A stretch of DNA of 64,000 nt from contig NZ_BMOC01000003.1 in NCBI RefSeq assembly GCF_014646875.1, positions 1 through 64,000 of the forward strand, given 5' to 3'. The DNA comes from Halobellus salinus. GTDB taxonomy: Archaea > Halobacteriota > Halobacteria > Halobacteriales > Haloferacaceae. The position numbers were made by a program, and so were the translations under genes. The stretch's first letter is position 1. Every line of letters begins with the position of its first letter. Positions 54,144-63,139 of this stretch are shown here, in pieces. The notes under the pieces are model-generated. The model saw only the letters and a list, made by a program, of their open reading frames with translations, made no database searches and was not told the DNA's origin.

Positions 54144-54914
54144 ATGACGCAGGATACCGTGCTCGTGACGGGCGCAGCGGGCGGAATCGGGCGGGCAATC
54201 GCCGAACGCTTCGACGACGACGACACATACGACACCGTGGCGTGTCTCGACGTCGACAACGCGGTGTTGGACCTGGCGGCCGAACTTGATGCCGGTCTCG
54301 GATACGTCGTCGACGTGAGCGATCACGACGCGGTCGCCGACTGCGTTGGCACCATCGAGGCGGACCACACCATCGACTGCGCGGTCAACAACGCCGGGGT
54401 CTCGCGGTCGGTCTGGATCGGTGAGCTCGGCCCCGAGGAGTGGGAGCGGGTTCTCGGGGTGAATCTGACCGGGCAGTACAACGTCGCCCACGCTGTGACG
54501 CCCGGGATGTACGAGCGCGAGCGGGGGCGAGTGATCAACGTCTCCAGCGGCGCGGGCCTGCGGGGGAGTGTCAGCGGTGGCGTCCACTACTCGGCGTCCA
54601 AGGCGGGCGTTCTGGGACTCACCAAGGGGCTCGCAAAGCAGCTAAGCCCCCACGTTGCGGTGAATGCGGTCGTCCCGGGTCGGGTCGAGACTGACATCGG
54701 TGACGGCGACGAGGACCTCTGGACCGACCGCGGTCGCGAGCGGATGGACGAGTACGTCCCCCTCGGGCGGAGCGGCCGCCCCGACGAAGTTGCGGGCGTG
54801 GTCGCGTTCCTCGCGGGCCCCGACGCGTCGTACGTCACCGGCAGCGTCTACACCGTCGACGGCGGCGCCGGGCTGGGGCTCCGCCGGGAGTTCCTGACGC
54901 GCGAACCGGAGTAA
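54144..54914 (+). CDS. Short-chain dehydrogenase/reductase, second gene
   Basis: A 256-residue SDR starting [47 protein letters not shown] and [20 protein letters not shown] give the Ser-Tyr-Lys site; [12 protein letters not shown] closes the fold. It lies 97 nt after the IclR gene. It is the same length as the first SDR but clearly different in sequence, so the two may oxidise and reduce successive intermediates. Confidence 0.9.
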   Translation: MTQDTVLVTGAAGGIGRAIAERFDDDDTYDTVACLDVDNAVLDLAAELDAGLGYVVDVSDHDAVADCVGTIEADHTIDCAVNNAGVSRSVWIGELGPEEWERVLGVNLTGQYNVAHAVTPGMYERERGRVINVSSGAGLRGSVSGGVHYSASKAGVLGLTKGLAKQLSPHVAVNAVVPGRVETDIGDGDEDLWTDRGRERMDEYVPLGRSGRPDEVAGVVAFLAGPDASYVTGSVYTVDGGAGLGLRREFLTREPE

Positions 54915-54922
54915 CGATATCG

Positions 54923-54930
54923 TTTATATA
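54923..54930 (+). promoter_or_regulatory. TATA box of the M28-like gene
   Basis: TTTATATA ends 24 nt before ATG 54955. It shows the peptidase gene has its own promoter despite only 40 nt after the SDR stop. Confidence 0.6.
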
Positions 54931-54954
54931 ATCGCGCCCGCAATCTCCGAGCGA

Positions 54955-56691
54955 ATGCTAGACGTCACCGACCGGCAGACGGAACGAACGCTCCGTGAGC
55001 GCGTTGACCCCGCCGAGCTCAACCGCCACGTCGACGCCCTTGAAGGGCTAACGCGGGTCTCGGGATCCGCCGACGAGCGGCGGGCCGCGACGTACGTCGT
55101 CGACACGCTCCGGGAGTACGGCGTCGACGCGACTTTGCACGAGTACGAGACGCTGGTGAGCGTCCCCGAGAGCGCGTCGGTGACGGTGACGGCGCCGGAC
55201 CGTCGACCGGTTGACGCCATCACGGTCTCTTTCGGGGCGAGCACCCCTGACTCGGGCGTCAGTGGCCCGGTGGTCACGCGCGACCGGCTCAACGACGCCG
55301 ACGGCGGTCAAGCGCCGGCCGAGGGGAAGATCCTGCTCGCGGAGGGCCTTCCGCGCCCCACAGTCGTCCAGGAGGCGGCGGCGGCGGGGGCGGAAGCCCT
55401 GGTGTGTCAGTCCCCCTCGGAGCACCTGTATCAGGGGATCGTCACCCCGGTTTGGGGGACGCCGAGCCGAGCGACCGCCGACCGGCTTCCGAACCTTCCG
55501 GTGGTTGAGGTCACCGCGACCGACGGTGCGTGGCTCCGCGAGCAGGTGGCGGCGGGCCCGGTCGAACTCACGGTCGCAACCGACGTTCGGACCGAGTTGG
55601 CGACGCTGCCGTGTCCCGTCGGCCGGATCCACGGCCGGGAGAGCGACCGGTTCCTGTTGATCGGCAACCACATCGACTCGTGGTTCGAGGGAATGACCGA
55701 CAACGCGACCGCGGTAGCGGCAACGCTTGAGGTGGCTCGGGTGCTGTCGACCCGGGACCGCCCCCTCCGGCGGGGCGTGCGGTTCGGGTTCTGGCCGGCC
55801 CACTCCACCGGCCGGTACGCGGGCAGCGCCCGGTACGCCGACGACAACTGGCTCGACCTCCGCGACAACGGGCTGGCGTACCTCCACCTCGACCTGCTCG
55901 GGTTGCAGGGGGCGGACACGCTCTGGTACCAGCACATGGCAGAGCTCGGCGACGAACACCTCGACGCGATGGCGGCGGCGACAGATCTCGGCGTCGGCGA
56001 CGGTGCGGAGAGTTACCTTGGCGGGGATCGTCCCGCCCGGAACTCCGATCAGTCCTTCTGGGGGACCGGGTTGAGCTCGCTTCTCTCGGGCGCCCGACTC
56101 CCTCCGGAGACCGACCACGGCGGGCCGATCGGCGGAGGGTGGTGGTGGCACACCTCAGAGGACACCCGCGACAAGGTCGATATCGACGTGTTAGCCGCTG
56201 AGACGCGGCTGTATCTCACGCTGGCGGCCCGGATCTGTGAGTCGCCTGTTCCACCACACGACTTCCGGGCGGCGGTTGCGGACGTCCGGGCGGTGCTCGA
56301 CGAAATCGGGTCGACGGCCGGAGACGCGGTCACATTTGCCGACGAGTACGACTCCTTGGAGGCGCTCCGGACGGCGCTCGACGACGCGACCCGACTCATC
56401 GAGGCTCGTGTCGGGGACCAGGCCGTCGCAGCCGACGCGGAGGACCTCCAGGTTCGGCTCTCGAACCTGCTCACACCCGCGCTGTACACCGACGACGAAC
56501 CGTACGAGCAGGAGCCCGCAGCCCCACACGACCGGCTCCCGTCGCTCCGGGTGGCCGAGGACATCCCGGACCTGACCGGGCGCGAGCGCCGGTTCGCGGA
56601 GGCGTCGTTGCGGCGGGGCCGCAACCGGCTGTTGCACGCGCTCGACCGCGCGACACGGGTGGTCGAATCGTTCGTGTCCCGCCACGAGTGA
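54955..56691 (+). CDS. M28-family metallopeptidase-like protein with PA domain
   Basis: A 578-residue protein. An N-terminal peptidase half (RVSGSADERRAATYVVDTLR) is interrupted by a PA-like domain (about 90-190). The metal blocks GNHIDSWFEGMTDNATA (H, D) and WWWHTSEDTRDKVD (final His) are present. The usual catalytic Glu-Glu is replaced by PAHSTGRYAGSARYAD, a variant I recall in some M28 relatives. A helical C-terminal region follows. No signal peptide, so cytosolic. It may hydrolyse an imported peptide or amide. Confidence 0.83.
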   Translation: MLDVTDRQTERTLRERVDPAELNRHVDALEGLTRVSGSADERRAATYVVDTLREYGVDATLHEYETLVSVPESASVTVTAPDRRPVDAITVSFGASTPDSGVSGPVVTRDRLNDADGGQAPAEGKILLAEGLPRPTVVQEAAAAGAEALVCQSPSEHLYQGIVTPVWGTPSRATADRLPNLPVVEVTATDGAWLREQVAAGPVELTVATDVRTELATLPCPVGRIHGRESDRFLLIGNHIDSWFEGMTDNATAVAATLEVARVLSTRDRPLRRGVRFGFWPAHSTGRYAGSARYADDNWLDLRDNGLAYLHLDLLGLQGADTLWYQHMAELGDEHLDAMAAATDLGVGDGAESYLGGDRPARNSDQSFWGTGLSSLLSGARLPPETDHGGPIGGGWWWHTSEDTRDKVDIDVLAAETRLYLTLAARICESPVPPHDFRAAVADVRAVLDEIGSTAGDAVTFADEYDSLEALRTALDDATRLIEARVGDQAVAADAEDLQVRLSNLLTPALYTDDEPYEQEPAAPHDRLPSLRVAEDIPDLTGRERRFAEASLRRGRNRLLHALDRATRVVESFVSRHE

Positions 56692-56743
56692 GGCGACTCG
56701 GTGCGTCGGTTCCGGCAGCCCTCGCCGGCGTCGACGCTCCGCA

Positions 56744-58363
56744 CTACGCGTTCGGCGCGGCTGATTCGGCGAGGTACTCCGCGACGCCGTGCTGGATGAC
56801 CTCGATGGGGCCGACGACGCAGTCCCGGCGGAGTTCGGGAAATTCGTCGTCCAGTACCGCCGTGAGCTCCGCCTCCAGGGATCCGACGTCGTCGACCCGA
56901 CGACCCTGGAGGTACTCCGAGAGCAGGCTCGCCACCGCGGTGCTCACCGCACAGCTCTCGCTTTTGTACTCCACCCCGTCGATCCGGCCGGCGGCGTCGA
57001 CGGAGACGGCGAACTCCCCGTCGTCGCCGCAGCTCGTCTCGTCGGCGGCGACGACGAACGAATGCGACCCCGGAACGCCGCCGTCGCGCGGGCGCTCGAA
57101 GTGGTCGACGATGCGGTCGTGGTAGTTTTCCCGGACGTGTGCGTCCCGTTTCGGCTCCGCGTCCTCGATGGCGTCGAGCAGCCGGTCGATCTCCGCGGTG
57201 GTGTTGTAAACGTAGAACGAGGCCCGGACCGACCCCGGCACGTCGAGCACGTCGTGCAGCGGCTGGGTGCAGTGATCCCCGGCGCGGACCGCGATCCCGC
57301 GGTCGTTCAGAATCGACGAGAGGTCGTGGCCGTGGACGTCTCCCACGTTGAACGACACGAGCCCCGCCCGGTCGACGCCCGGCGGTGGGCCGTACGTCTC
57401 GACGTTCGGGCGGGCTTCGAGCCGTTCGAGGGCGTACTGTGCGAGTTCGTTCTCGTGGGCCTGGATCGTTTCCATCCCGATCTCTTCGAGGTAGTCGACT
57501 GCCGCCGCGAGCGCGATCCCCTCGGCGATCGGCGGGGTCCCCGCCTCGAACTTCCACGGCAGTTCGTTCCACGACGACTCCGAGAGGGTAACGTTCTGTA
57601 TCATCTCCCCGCCGAAGAGAAACGGTGGCAACTCCTCGAGGAGGTGTGCGCTGCCGTACAGCACTCCGATCCCGGTCGGGCCGGCCATCTTGTGGCCGGA
57701 GAACGCGAGGAAGTCGGCGTCGAGCGCCGAGACGTCCACCGGGCGGTTGGGAACCGACTGGGCGCCGTCGACGAGCACGGAGGCGTCGTGGTCGTGAGCG
57801 AGCGCCGCCAGTTCCGCAACGGGGTTGACCGTCCCCAGCACGTTCGAGACGTGAACGACCGACAGCAGCGCCGTGCTGTCGTCGATGACCGCTCGGGCGT
57901 GGTCCATGTCCAAGTGGCCGTTGTCGGTGACACGGATGAACTCGATCCCGGCACCGGTCCGCTCGGCGATCTGTTGCCACGTGACCAGCGAGGCGTGGTG
58001 CTCCATCTCGGTTGTGACGATTGTAGCGTCCTCGTCGAGCACGGTCTCTCCCAGTGAGTGTGCGACGATGTTGATCGCCTCCGTGGTGTTCTTGGTGAAC
58101 ACGATCTCCTCGCGACCGGCGGCACCGACGAACGCCGCGACCCGGTCGTGGGCCCGCTCGTACGCCATCGACGCCTCGTGGCTCAGCGTGTGGATCCCGC
58201 GGTGAACGTTGGCGTTGTACCGCCGGTAGAACTCGTCGTGTGCCTCTCGCACCTGTGCGGGCGTCTGCGTTGTTGCCGCGTTGTCCAGATAGACCAACGG
58301 GTGGCCGTCGACGTCCCGACCCAGAACCGGGTAGTCGCCTCTCGGCGCTGCTGGGGAATCCAT
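56744..58363 (-). CDS. Cysteine desulfurase fused to a SufU/IscU-like scaffold
   Basis: A 539-residue fusion. Residues about 1-405 are SufS: YLDNAATTQTPAQVREAHDE, TEMEHHASLVTWQQIAERTG, PLP-lysine block FSGHKMAGPTGIGVLY, and persulfide Cys in RAGDHCTQPLHDVL. Residues about 410-539 are SufU-like: YHDRIVDHFERPRDGG, Cys in TSCGDDGEF, YKSESCAVSTAVASLLSEYL and RRDCVVGPI, the three zinc-ligand cysteines. It would mobilise cysteine sulfur and pass it within one chain. Divergent from the transporter. Confidence 0.9.
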   Translation of the reverse strand: MDSPAAPRGDYPVLGRDVDGHPLVYLDNAATTQTPAQVREAHDEFYRRYNANVHRGIHTLSHEASMAYERAHDRVAAFVGAAGREEIVFTKNTTEAINIVAHSLGETVLDEDATIVTTEMEHHASLVTWQQIAERTGAGIEFIRVTDNGHLDMDHARAVIDDSTALLSVVHVSNVLGTVNPVAELAALAHDHDASVLVDGAQSVPNRPVDVSALDADFLAFSGHKMAGPTGIGVLYGSAHLLEELPPFLFGGEMIQNVTLSESSWNELPWKFEAGTPPIAEGIALAAAVDYLEEIGMETIQAHENELAQYALERLEARPNVETYGPPPGVDRAGLVSFNVGDVHGHDLSSILNDRGIAVRAGDHCTQPLHDVLDVPGSVRASFYVYNTTAEIDRLLDAIEDAEPKRDAHVRENYHDRIVDHFERPRDGGVPGSHSFVVAADETSCGDDGEFAVSVDAAGRIDGVEYKSESCAVSTAVASLLSEYLQGRRVDDVGSLEAELTAVLDDEFPELRRDCVVGPIEVIQHGVAEYLAESAAPNA

Positions 58364-58384
58364 ACCCGCTGGTCGGAGTACCAG

Positions 58385-58444
58385 TAAATAAACTTACGCC
58401 CGGAGGCACCGGTCTACGGTACCGCTTAGCGAGGTTTTATATAT
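58385..58444. promoter_or_regulatory. Divergent promoters: desulfurase fusion and ABC transporter
   Basis: TAAATAAA (58385-58392, TTTATTTA on the minus strand) is 22 nt before the desulfurase start. TTTTATATAT (58435-58444) is 27 nt before the binding-protein ATG 58472. Their closeness would allow joint control. Confidence 0.65.
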
Positions 58445-58471
58445 GTGTTAGTTCTCTGTGATGCCGTACCA

Positions 58472-60199
58472 ATGGATACTTCACGGCGACGGTTCCTGCG
58501 CCGGACTGCCGGCCTGAGCGCGATCGGGCTGTCGGGGTTGGCGGGTTGTACAGGGGGCGACGGTGGCGGGTCGACTGGGACTTCTTCGGGGTCGACCGGG
58601 GGGAGTACCGATACGCCGGAGAAACAGACGGCCTCGGACGAGCGCGTTGTCACGGGCTCGGAACTGGACGAGTTCGAGCGGGTGGAAATCGAGATCCAGA
58701 GCTACACCCGGAGCCTCCTGCCGCAGCGCTACGAGTGGACGTTCCTCTTCCGGGACCAGTGGGTCGAGAAGCTGGGGGTCGACGCGAACGTGACAATCGG
58801 CGAGGTCAACAAGATCTTCGGCAACTGGGTCGACGTCAACTACGACGTGAACATGGCCGGGTGGTCGGGGAAGCCCTCGCGGATCGACCCGACGACGTTC
58901 CTGAACGCGTTCACCACGGACGGCGGGCTGTATACGCCGAACTACACCAACCCCGATTACGACGACCTCGTCGGCGAGTTCCAGCGTGAGACCGACCGCG
59001 ACCGCCGGCAGGAACTCGCCTACGAGGCACAGCAGATCCTCGCGGAGGATCAGCCGGTGGTGTTCCTGTTCGCCGCCGACGCCCTGACCGCGACCAACAC
59101 CGACAACTGGTCGAACTACACCAACCAGATCGGCGACCAGAACTTCACGCAGGTCTGGAATCTACAGAGCATGACGCCCACCGGGGACGTCCAGGCGGCG
59201 GTGAAAGCCGGTAACCTGTTCCCCGCCACCCTTAATCCGATGGCGCCGACGAAAAGCGGCGACCTGATGGGGCTGAAGATGGTGTACGACCGACTGATCC
59301 GGCTCGGCCCGAAGGGACAGCCACAGCCGTGGGCTGCCACCGACTGGGACGCGGTCGACCCCCAGACGGTCGACGTCACCCTCCGCGAGGGGATGACCTG
59401 GCACGACGGCGAGGCCGTCACCCCCGAGGACGTCAAGTTCACCATCGAATACCTCCAGGAGTGGAAGGTCCCGTACATGCAGTCGTTCTACACCGACATC
59501 GAGTCGGTGGAGGTCACCGGCTCGAACGGCGTCCGGTTCACCCTCTCACAGCCGCGAGCGTCGTTCATTGGCGTCGACCTCTCGCTGTTGTTTATCATGC
59601 CCCAACACATCTGGGACGGACTGCCCGAGCGGGAGGGGCTCGAACACCCCCGCGAGTACCAGGACACCGAGTACATCGGCAGCGGGCCGTTCACCGTCCA
59701 GGACTTCAGCCAGTCGGACCGCGTCGTGTGGCAGGTCTACGACGACCACTTCGCGGATTTCGACATCAACGCGTTCATCTGGAGCAAGTATGGCGGCAAA
59801 GCCGCCGCGCTGGGCGACGTCGAGTCCGGCGACGCGTCGTTCGTCGAGTCGCTGCAGGCCTCCCAGTACAACCGCGTGAAAGGCCAAAGCGGGATCGGCG
59901 CCGAAAACGTCAGCCAGCACGGCTGGAAAGCCATCTACATGAACAACGACCGGCGGCCGTTCAGCGACAAGCAGTTCCGGATCGCGGCGTCGCACGCCAC
60001 CGACCGCGAACGCGCCGCGGAGATCGTCTACGACGGACTGGCCGACATCCAGAACGGACCGATCGCCCCGGCCAACGAGTTCTGGCACAACCCCGACCTT
60101 CCGACCTACGACGGCGGCGCCGGAGAGGCCCGCGATATCCTCTTTGCGGCCGGCTACCGCTGGGACGAGGACGGGAACCTCCTGATGCCCAAAGAGTGA
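58472..60199 (+). CDS. Peptide-type ABC solute-binding lipoprotein, apparently permuted
   Basis: A 575-residue Tat lipoprotein: SRRRFLRRTAGLS and lipobox Cys26 in GLAGC, then a Gly/Ser/Thr linker. The fold order is odd. Residues about 75-215 (SRIDPTTFLNAFTT, NPDYDDLVGEFQRETDRDRR) read as the usual C-terminal lobe of DppA-type proteins. Residues 250-575 (FPATLNPMAPTKSGD, VTLREGMTWHDGEAVTPEDV, YIGSGPFTVQDF) read as the usual N-terminal lobe and middle, ending in GYRWDEDGNLL. First gene of the transporter operon. Confidence 0.88.
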   Translation: MDTSRRRFLRRTAGLSAIGLSGLAGCTGGDGGGSTGTSSGSTGGSTDTPEKQTASDERVVTGSELDEFERVEIEIQSYTRSLLPQRYEWTFLFRDQWVEKLGVDANVTIGEVNKIFGNWVDVNYDVNMAGWSGKPSRIDPTTFLNAFTTDGGLYTPNYTNPDYDDLVGEFQRETDRDRRQELAYEAQQILAEDQPVVFLFAADALTATNTDNWSNYTNQIGDQNFTQVWNLQSMTPTGDVQAAVKAGNLFPATLNPMAPTKSGDLMGLKMVYDRLIRLGPKGQPQPWAATDWDAVDPQTVDVTLREGMTWHDGEAVTPEDVKFTIEYLQEWKVPYMQSFYTDIESVEVTGSNGVRFTLSQPRASFIGVDLSLLFIMPQHIWDGLPEREGLEHPREYQDTEYIGSGPFTVQDFSQSDRVVWQVYDDHFADFDINAFIWSKYGGKAAALGDVESGDASFVESLQASQYNRVKGQSGIGAENVSQHGWKAIYMNNDRRPFSDKQFRIAASHATDRERAAEIVYDGLADIQNGPIAPANEFWHNPDLPTYDGGAGEARDILFAAGYRWDEDGNLLMPKE

Positions 60200-60211
60200 G
60201 TCCGGGGATCT

Positions 60212-61198
60212 ATGAATCAGGAGCGCCTCCGCTACTTGCTCAAGCGGGCTGGCCTCTCGCTGTTTTCGCTGTGGGTAGTCGCGACCGCGCTGTTTTTCGC
60301 GTTCCGGTTGCTTCCGGGGGATCCGACCACGTCGGTCATCGCCCCCCAGATGTCGGCGTCGGCGCGGGCGGAACTGGCGTCGCAGTACGGGCTGAACGAA
60401 CCGCTTTCCGTCCAGTACCTGCTGTACATGGAGAACCTGCTCACCGGGAACCTCGGCGTCTCGTTCCAGTTCAACCAGCCGGTGTCGTCGCTGATTGTCC
60501 CGAAACTGGTCAACACCCTCGCACTGACCGCGACGGCGGTCATCCTGGCGTACCTCATCGGGAGTCTCGTCGGCGCGTATCTGGCGTCCCGCCGGGACAC
60601 GAGCGTCGACATCTACGGCACCGCCGTGGTGTTGATGATGTACGCCGCGCCGGTGTTCTGGACCGGGCTGCTGGCGATCATGGTGTTTTCGTTCCGGCTG
60701 GACTGGGTGCCGTCCGGCGGGATCCACAGCGTGACGTTCGTCGCCGACTCCTTTTGGGGCGGGTACTTGTCGGTCGACTTCCTGCACCACTTGGTGTTGC
60801 CTCTAGTGGTCACCACGCTGTACTTCCTGAGTGTGCCCGCGCTCACGATGCGGAACAATATGATCGACACGCTCGACGAGGACTTCATCCAACTGTCGCG
60901 GGCCGCCGGGCTGTCAGATTTCTCGATCCTCTACCGCCACGCCGCTCGCAACGCCTTGCTCCCGGTGCTCCACTACGCCGCGGTGTCGCTCGGGTTCGCC
61001 TTCGGCGGCTCCGTGGTCATCGAGACGGTGTTCTCGTGGCCGGGGCTGGGCCAGATGATGTTCAACGCGACCTTGGCGCAGGACTTTCCGCTCGCACAGA
61101 GCACGTTCTTCCTGCTCGCAGCCATCATCATCTTTATGAATTTCCTCGCCGACGCGCTGTCGGTGTACGTCGACCCACGCACGAGCGCAACGGAGTGA
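60212..61198 (+). CDS. Peptide-type ABC transporter permease (DppB-like)
   Basis: A 328-residue membrane permease, 12 nt after the binding protein. Starts MNQERLRYLLKRAGLSLFSL; the DppB N-terminal helix is followed by FRLLPGDPTTSVIAP. About six membrane segments are present, and the EAA-like loop LSRAAGLSDFSILYRHAARN contacts the ATPase. It forms the channel with the next permease. Confidence 0.93.
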   Translation: MNQERLRYLLKRAGLSLFSLWVVATALFFAFRLLPGDPTTSVIAPQMSASARAELASQYGLNEPLSVQYLLYMENLLTGNLGVSFQFNQPVSSLIVPKLVNTLALTATAVILAYLIGSLVGAYLASRRDTSVDIYGTAVVLMMYAAPVFWTGLLAIMVFSFRLDWVPSGGIHSVTFVADSFWGGYLSVDFLHHLVLPLVVTTLYFLSVPALTMRNNMIDTLDEDFIQLSRAAGLSDFSILYRHAARNALLPVLHYAAVSLGFAFGGSVVIETVFSWPGLGQMMFNATLAQDFPLAQSTFFLLAAIIIFMNFLADALSVYVDPRTSATE

Positions 61199-61202
61199 AT
61201 AT

Positions 61203-62129
61203 ATGAGCTCAAACACACTACCGATCGAACTCTCGCAGACCCGGCGTGCGACCCTCCGGCGGTACCGACGGGTGGCTACCACCCTCCTTGATGAGTTCCG
61301 CGCTCAACGGTCCGCGGTGCTCGCCGCGGGCGTGCTCGGGTTCTTCGTCTTTTTGGGGGTGTTTGCCCCACTGATCGCGCCGTACGATCCGACGCGGGAG
61401 TTCGTGATCAACGGCCAGGCACAGCGGCTGCTCGAACCGTCGCTAAAACACCCCTTCGGCACCACGGCACTGTCCCGCGACGTCTTCAGCCAGTGGGTGT
61501 ACGGGTCCCGCGTCTCCCTGATCGTCGGCCTCGTTTCGGGGCTCGCAGTGATGGCCATCGGGACGAGCGTCGGTGTGGTCGCAGGCTACTACAAGGGGAA
61601 CGTCGATCTGGTGTTGATGCGGGTCGTCGACACGCTGTATGGGGTGCCAGCGACGCCGTTCATCCTGCTTTTGGTGCTGTTTTTCGGCACCTCGCTCACG
61701 AACATCGTCCTCGCGATGGTGTTCATCCTCTGGCGGACGATGGCGCGGGTGGTGCGTTCGGAGACGCTGTCGCTGGCCGAGCGGCCGTTCGTGAAGGCCG
61801 CGCGCGCGACCGGTGCGAGCGATTTCCGGATCATCACGGTCCACATCCTGCCGAACCTGCTTCCGCTCATCATGATCGAAACCACCATCATCATCGCGTT
61901 CTCGATCACGCTGGAGGCCGGGATCTCGTTCCTGGGACTCGGAGCCACCGACGTGACGAGCTGGGGGACGATGCTCGAACTGACCTTCTCCTCGGGCGCC
62001 ATCCGGTCGGCGTGGTGGTGGGTGCTGCCGCCCGGGATCAGCATCACGCTGTTGGTGCTTTCGTTTTTCTACCTCTCGCGGGTGGTTGAGGGGATCACGA
62101 GCCCCGACAGCGGGAGGTTCGAGCTGTGA
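61203..62129 (+). CDS. Peptide-type ABC transporter permease (DppC-like)
   Basis: A 308-residue permease with N-terminal helix AAGVLGFFVFLGVFAPLIAP and the DppC block HPFGTTALSRDVFSQWVYGS. The EAA loop is FVKAARATGASDFRIITVHI. Its end overlaps the next start by GTGA (62126-62129), so it is coupled to the ATPase. Confidence 0.94.
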   Translation: MSSNTLPIELSQTRRATLRRYRRVATTLLDEFRAQRSAVLAAGVLGFFVFLGVFAPLIAPYDPTREFVINGQAQRLLEPSLKHPFGTTALSRDVFSQWVYGSRVSLIVGLVSGLAVMAIGTSVGVVAGYYKGNVDLVLMRVVDTLYGVPATPFILLLVLFFGTSLTNIVLAMVFILWRTMARVVRSETLSLAERPFVKAARATGASDFRIITVHILPNLLPLIMIETTIIIAFSITLEAGISFLGLGATDVTSWGTMLELTFSSGAIRSAWWWVLPPGISITLLVLSFFYLSRVVEGITSPDSGRFEL

Positions 62130-63139
62130 GCCTGCTCGAACTCCGTGACGTCTCGACCGAATACGAGACCGACGACGGGCCGCTTCGGGCGGTCGAGTCG
62201 GTCGACATGGAGCTCGAAGCCGGGGAGATCCTGGGAATCGTCGGCGAGAGCGGGTGCGGGAAGACGACCCTCATGAAGACCATCCTGAACCTGCTCCCCG
62301 GGAACGGACGAGTGGTCGGCGGCGAGATCGAGTTCGACGGGCGCGACCTCACGCAGCTGTCGAAGTCGGAGTGGCAGTCGGTTCGGTGGGCGGAGATATC
62401 CTACATCATCCAGAACGCTATGAACGCCCTGGATCCGGTGTACACGGTCGGCGCGCAGTTCGTGGAGATCATCCGCGCCCACACCGACGACTCGAAGGCC
62501 GAAGCCCGGACCAGGGCGGGCGACATGCTCGAGAAGGTCGGGATCGGCCGGGGTCGCCTCAACGACTACCCACACGAGCTGTCGGGCGGGCAGCGCCAGC
62601 GGGTTGTGGTCGCGCTGGCGCTGGCGCTCGAGCCGCCGCTGATCGTGGCCGACGAGCCCACCACTGGGCTGGACGTCGTGACCCAAGAGGAGATCCTCAC
62701 GCTCATCCAGGACATGCAGTCGGAGTTGGGGAGTGCGATGATCATCATCACCCACGACATCAGCGTGGTCGCCGAGGTGGCGGACCGCACCGGCGTGATG
62801 TACGGCGGACAGTTGGTCGAGGTCGGCGACACGGTCGACGTGTTCAACAACAGCGCCCACCCCTACACGATGGGGCTGACCAACGCGTTCCCCTCACTCG
62901 CCGACAACCCGGAGCGACTGGTCAGCATCCCCGGGACGCCGCCGGACCTCGTCACCCCGCCGGAGGGGTGCCGGTTCGCCGAACGGTGTCCCTTCGAGAC
63001 CGAAGCGTGTGCCCGGGAGCCGCCGGTCGAAGGGGTCGGGGACCGCCACACGGCCCGGTGTCACTACACCGACCAGGCGGCGAGGTTCCGCGAGGAGAGC
63101 AGTCGCGAGGACACTTGGACCGAGGGGGCCGACCGATGA
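62126..63139 (+). CDS. Peptide-type ABC transporter ATPase (DppD-like)
   Basis: A 337-residue ATPase, GTG start overlapping dppC. Walker A GESGCGKTTLMKTIL, signature LSGGQRQRVVVALALAL, Walker B VADEPTTGLDV. The C-terminal oligopeptide motif GCRFAERCPFETEACAREPP with clustered cysteines is typical of Dpp/Opp ATPases and may hold an iron-sulfur cluster in relatives. Overlaps the next gene by ATGA. Confidence 0.94.
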   Translation: MSLLELRDVSTEYETDDGPLRAVESVDMELEAGEILGIVGESGCGKTTLMKTILNLLPGNGRVVGGEIEFDGRDLTQLSKSEWQSVRWAEISYIIQNAMNALDPVYTVGAQFVEIIRAHTDDSKAEARTRAGDMLEKVGIGRGRLNDYPHELSGGQRQRVVVALALALEPPLIVADEPTTGLDVVTQEEILTLIQDMQSELGSAMIIITHDISVVAEVADRTGVMYGGQLVEVGDTVDVFNNSAHPYTMGLTNAFPSLADNPERLVSIPGTPPDLVTPPEGCRFAERCPFETEACAREPPVEGVGDRHTARCHYTDQAARFREESSREDTWTEGADR

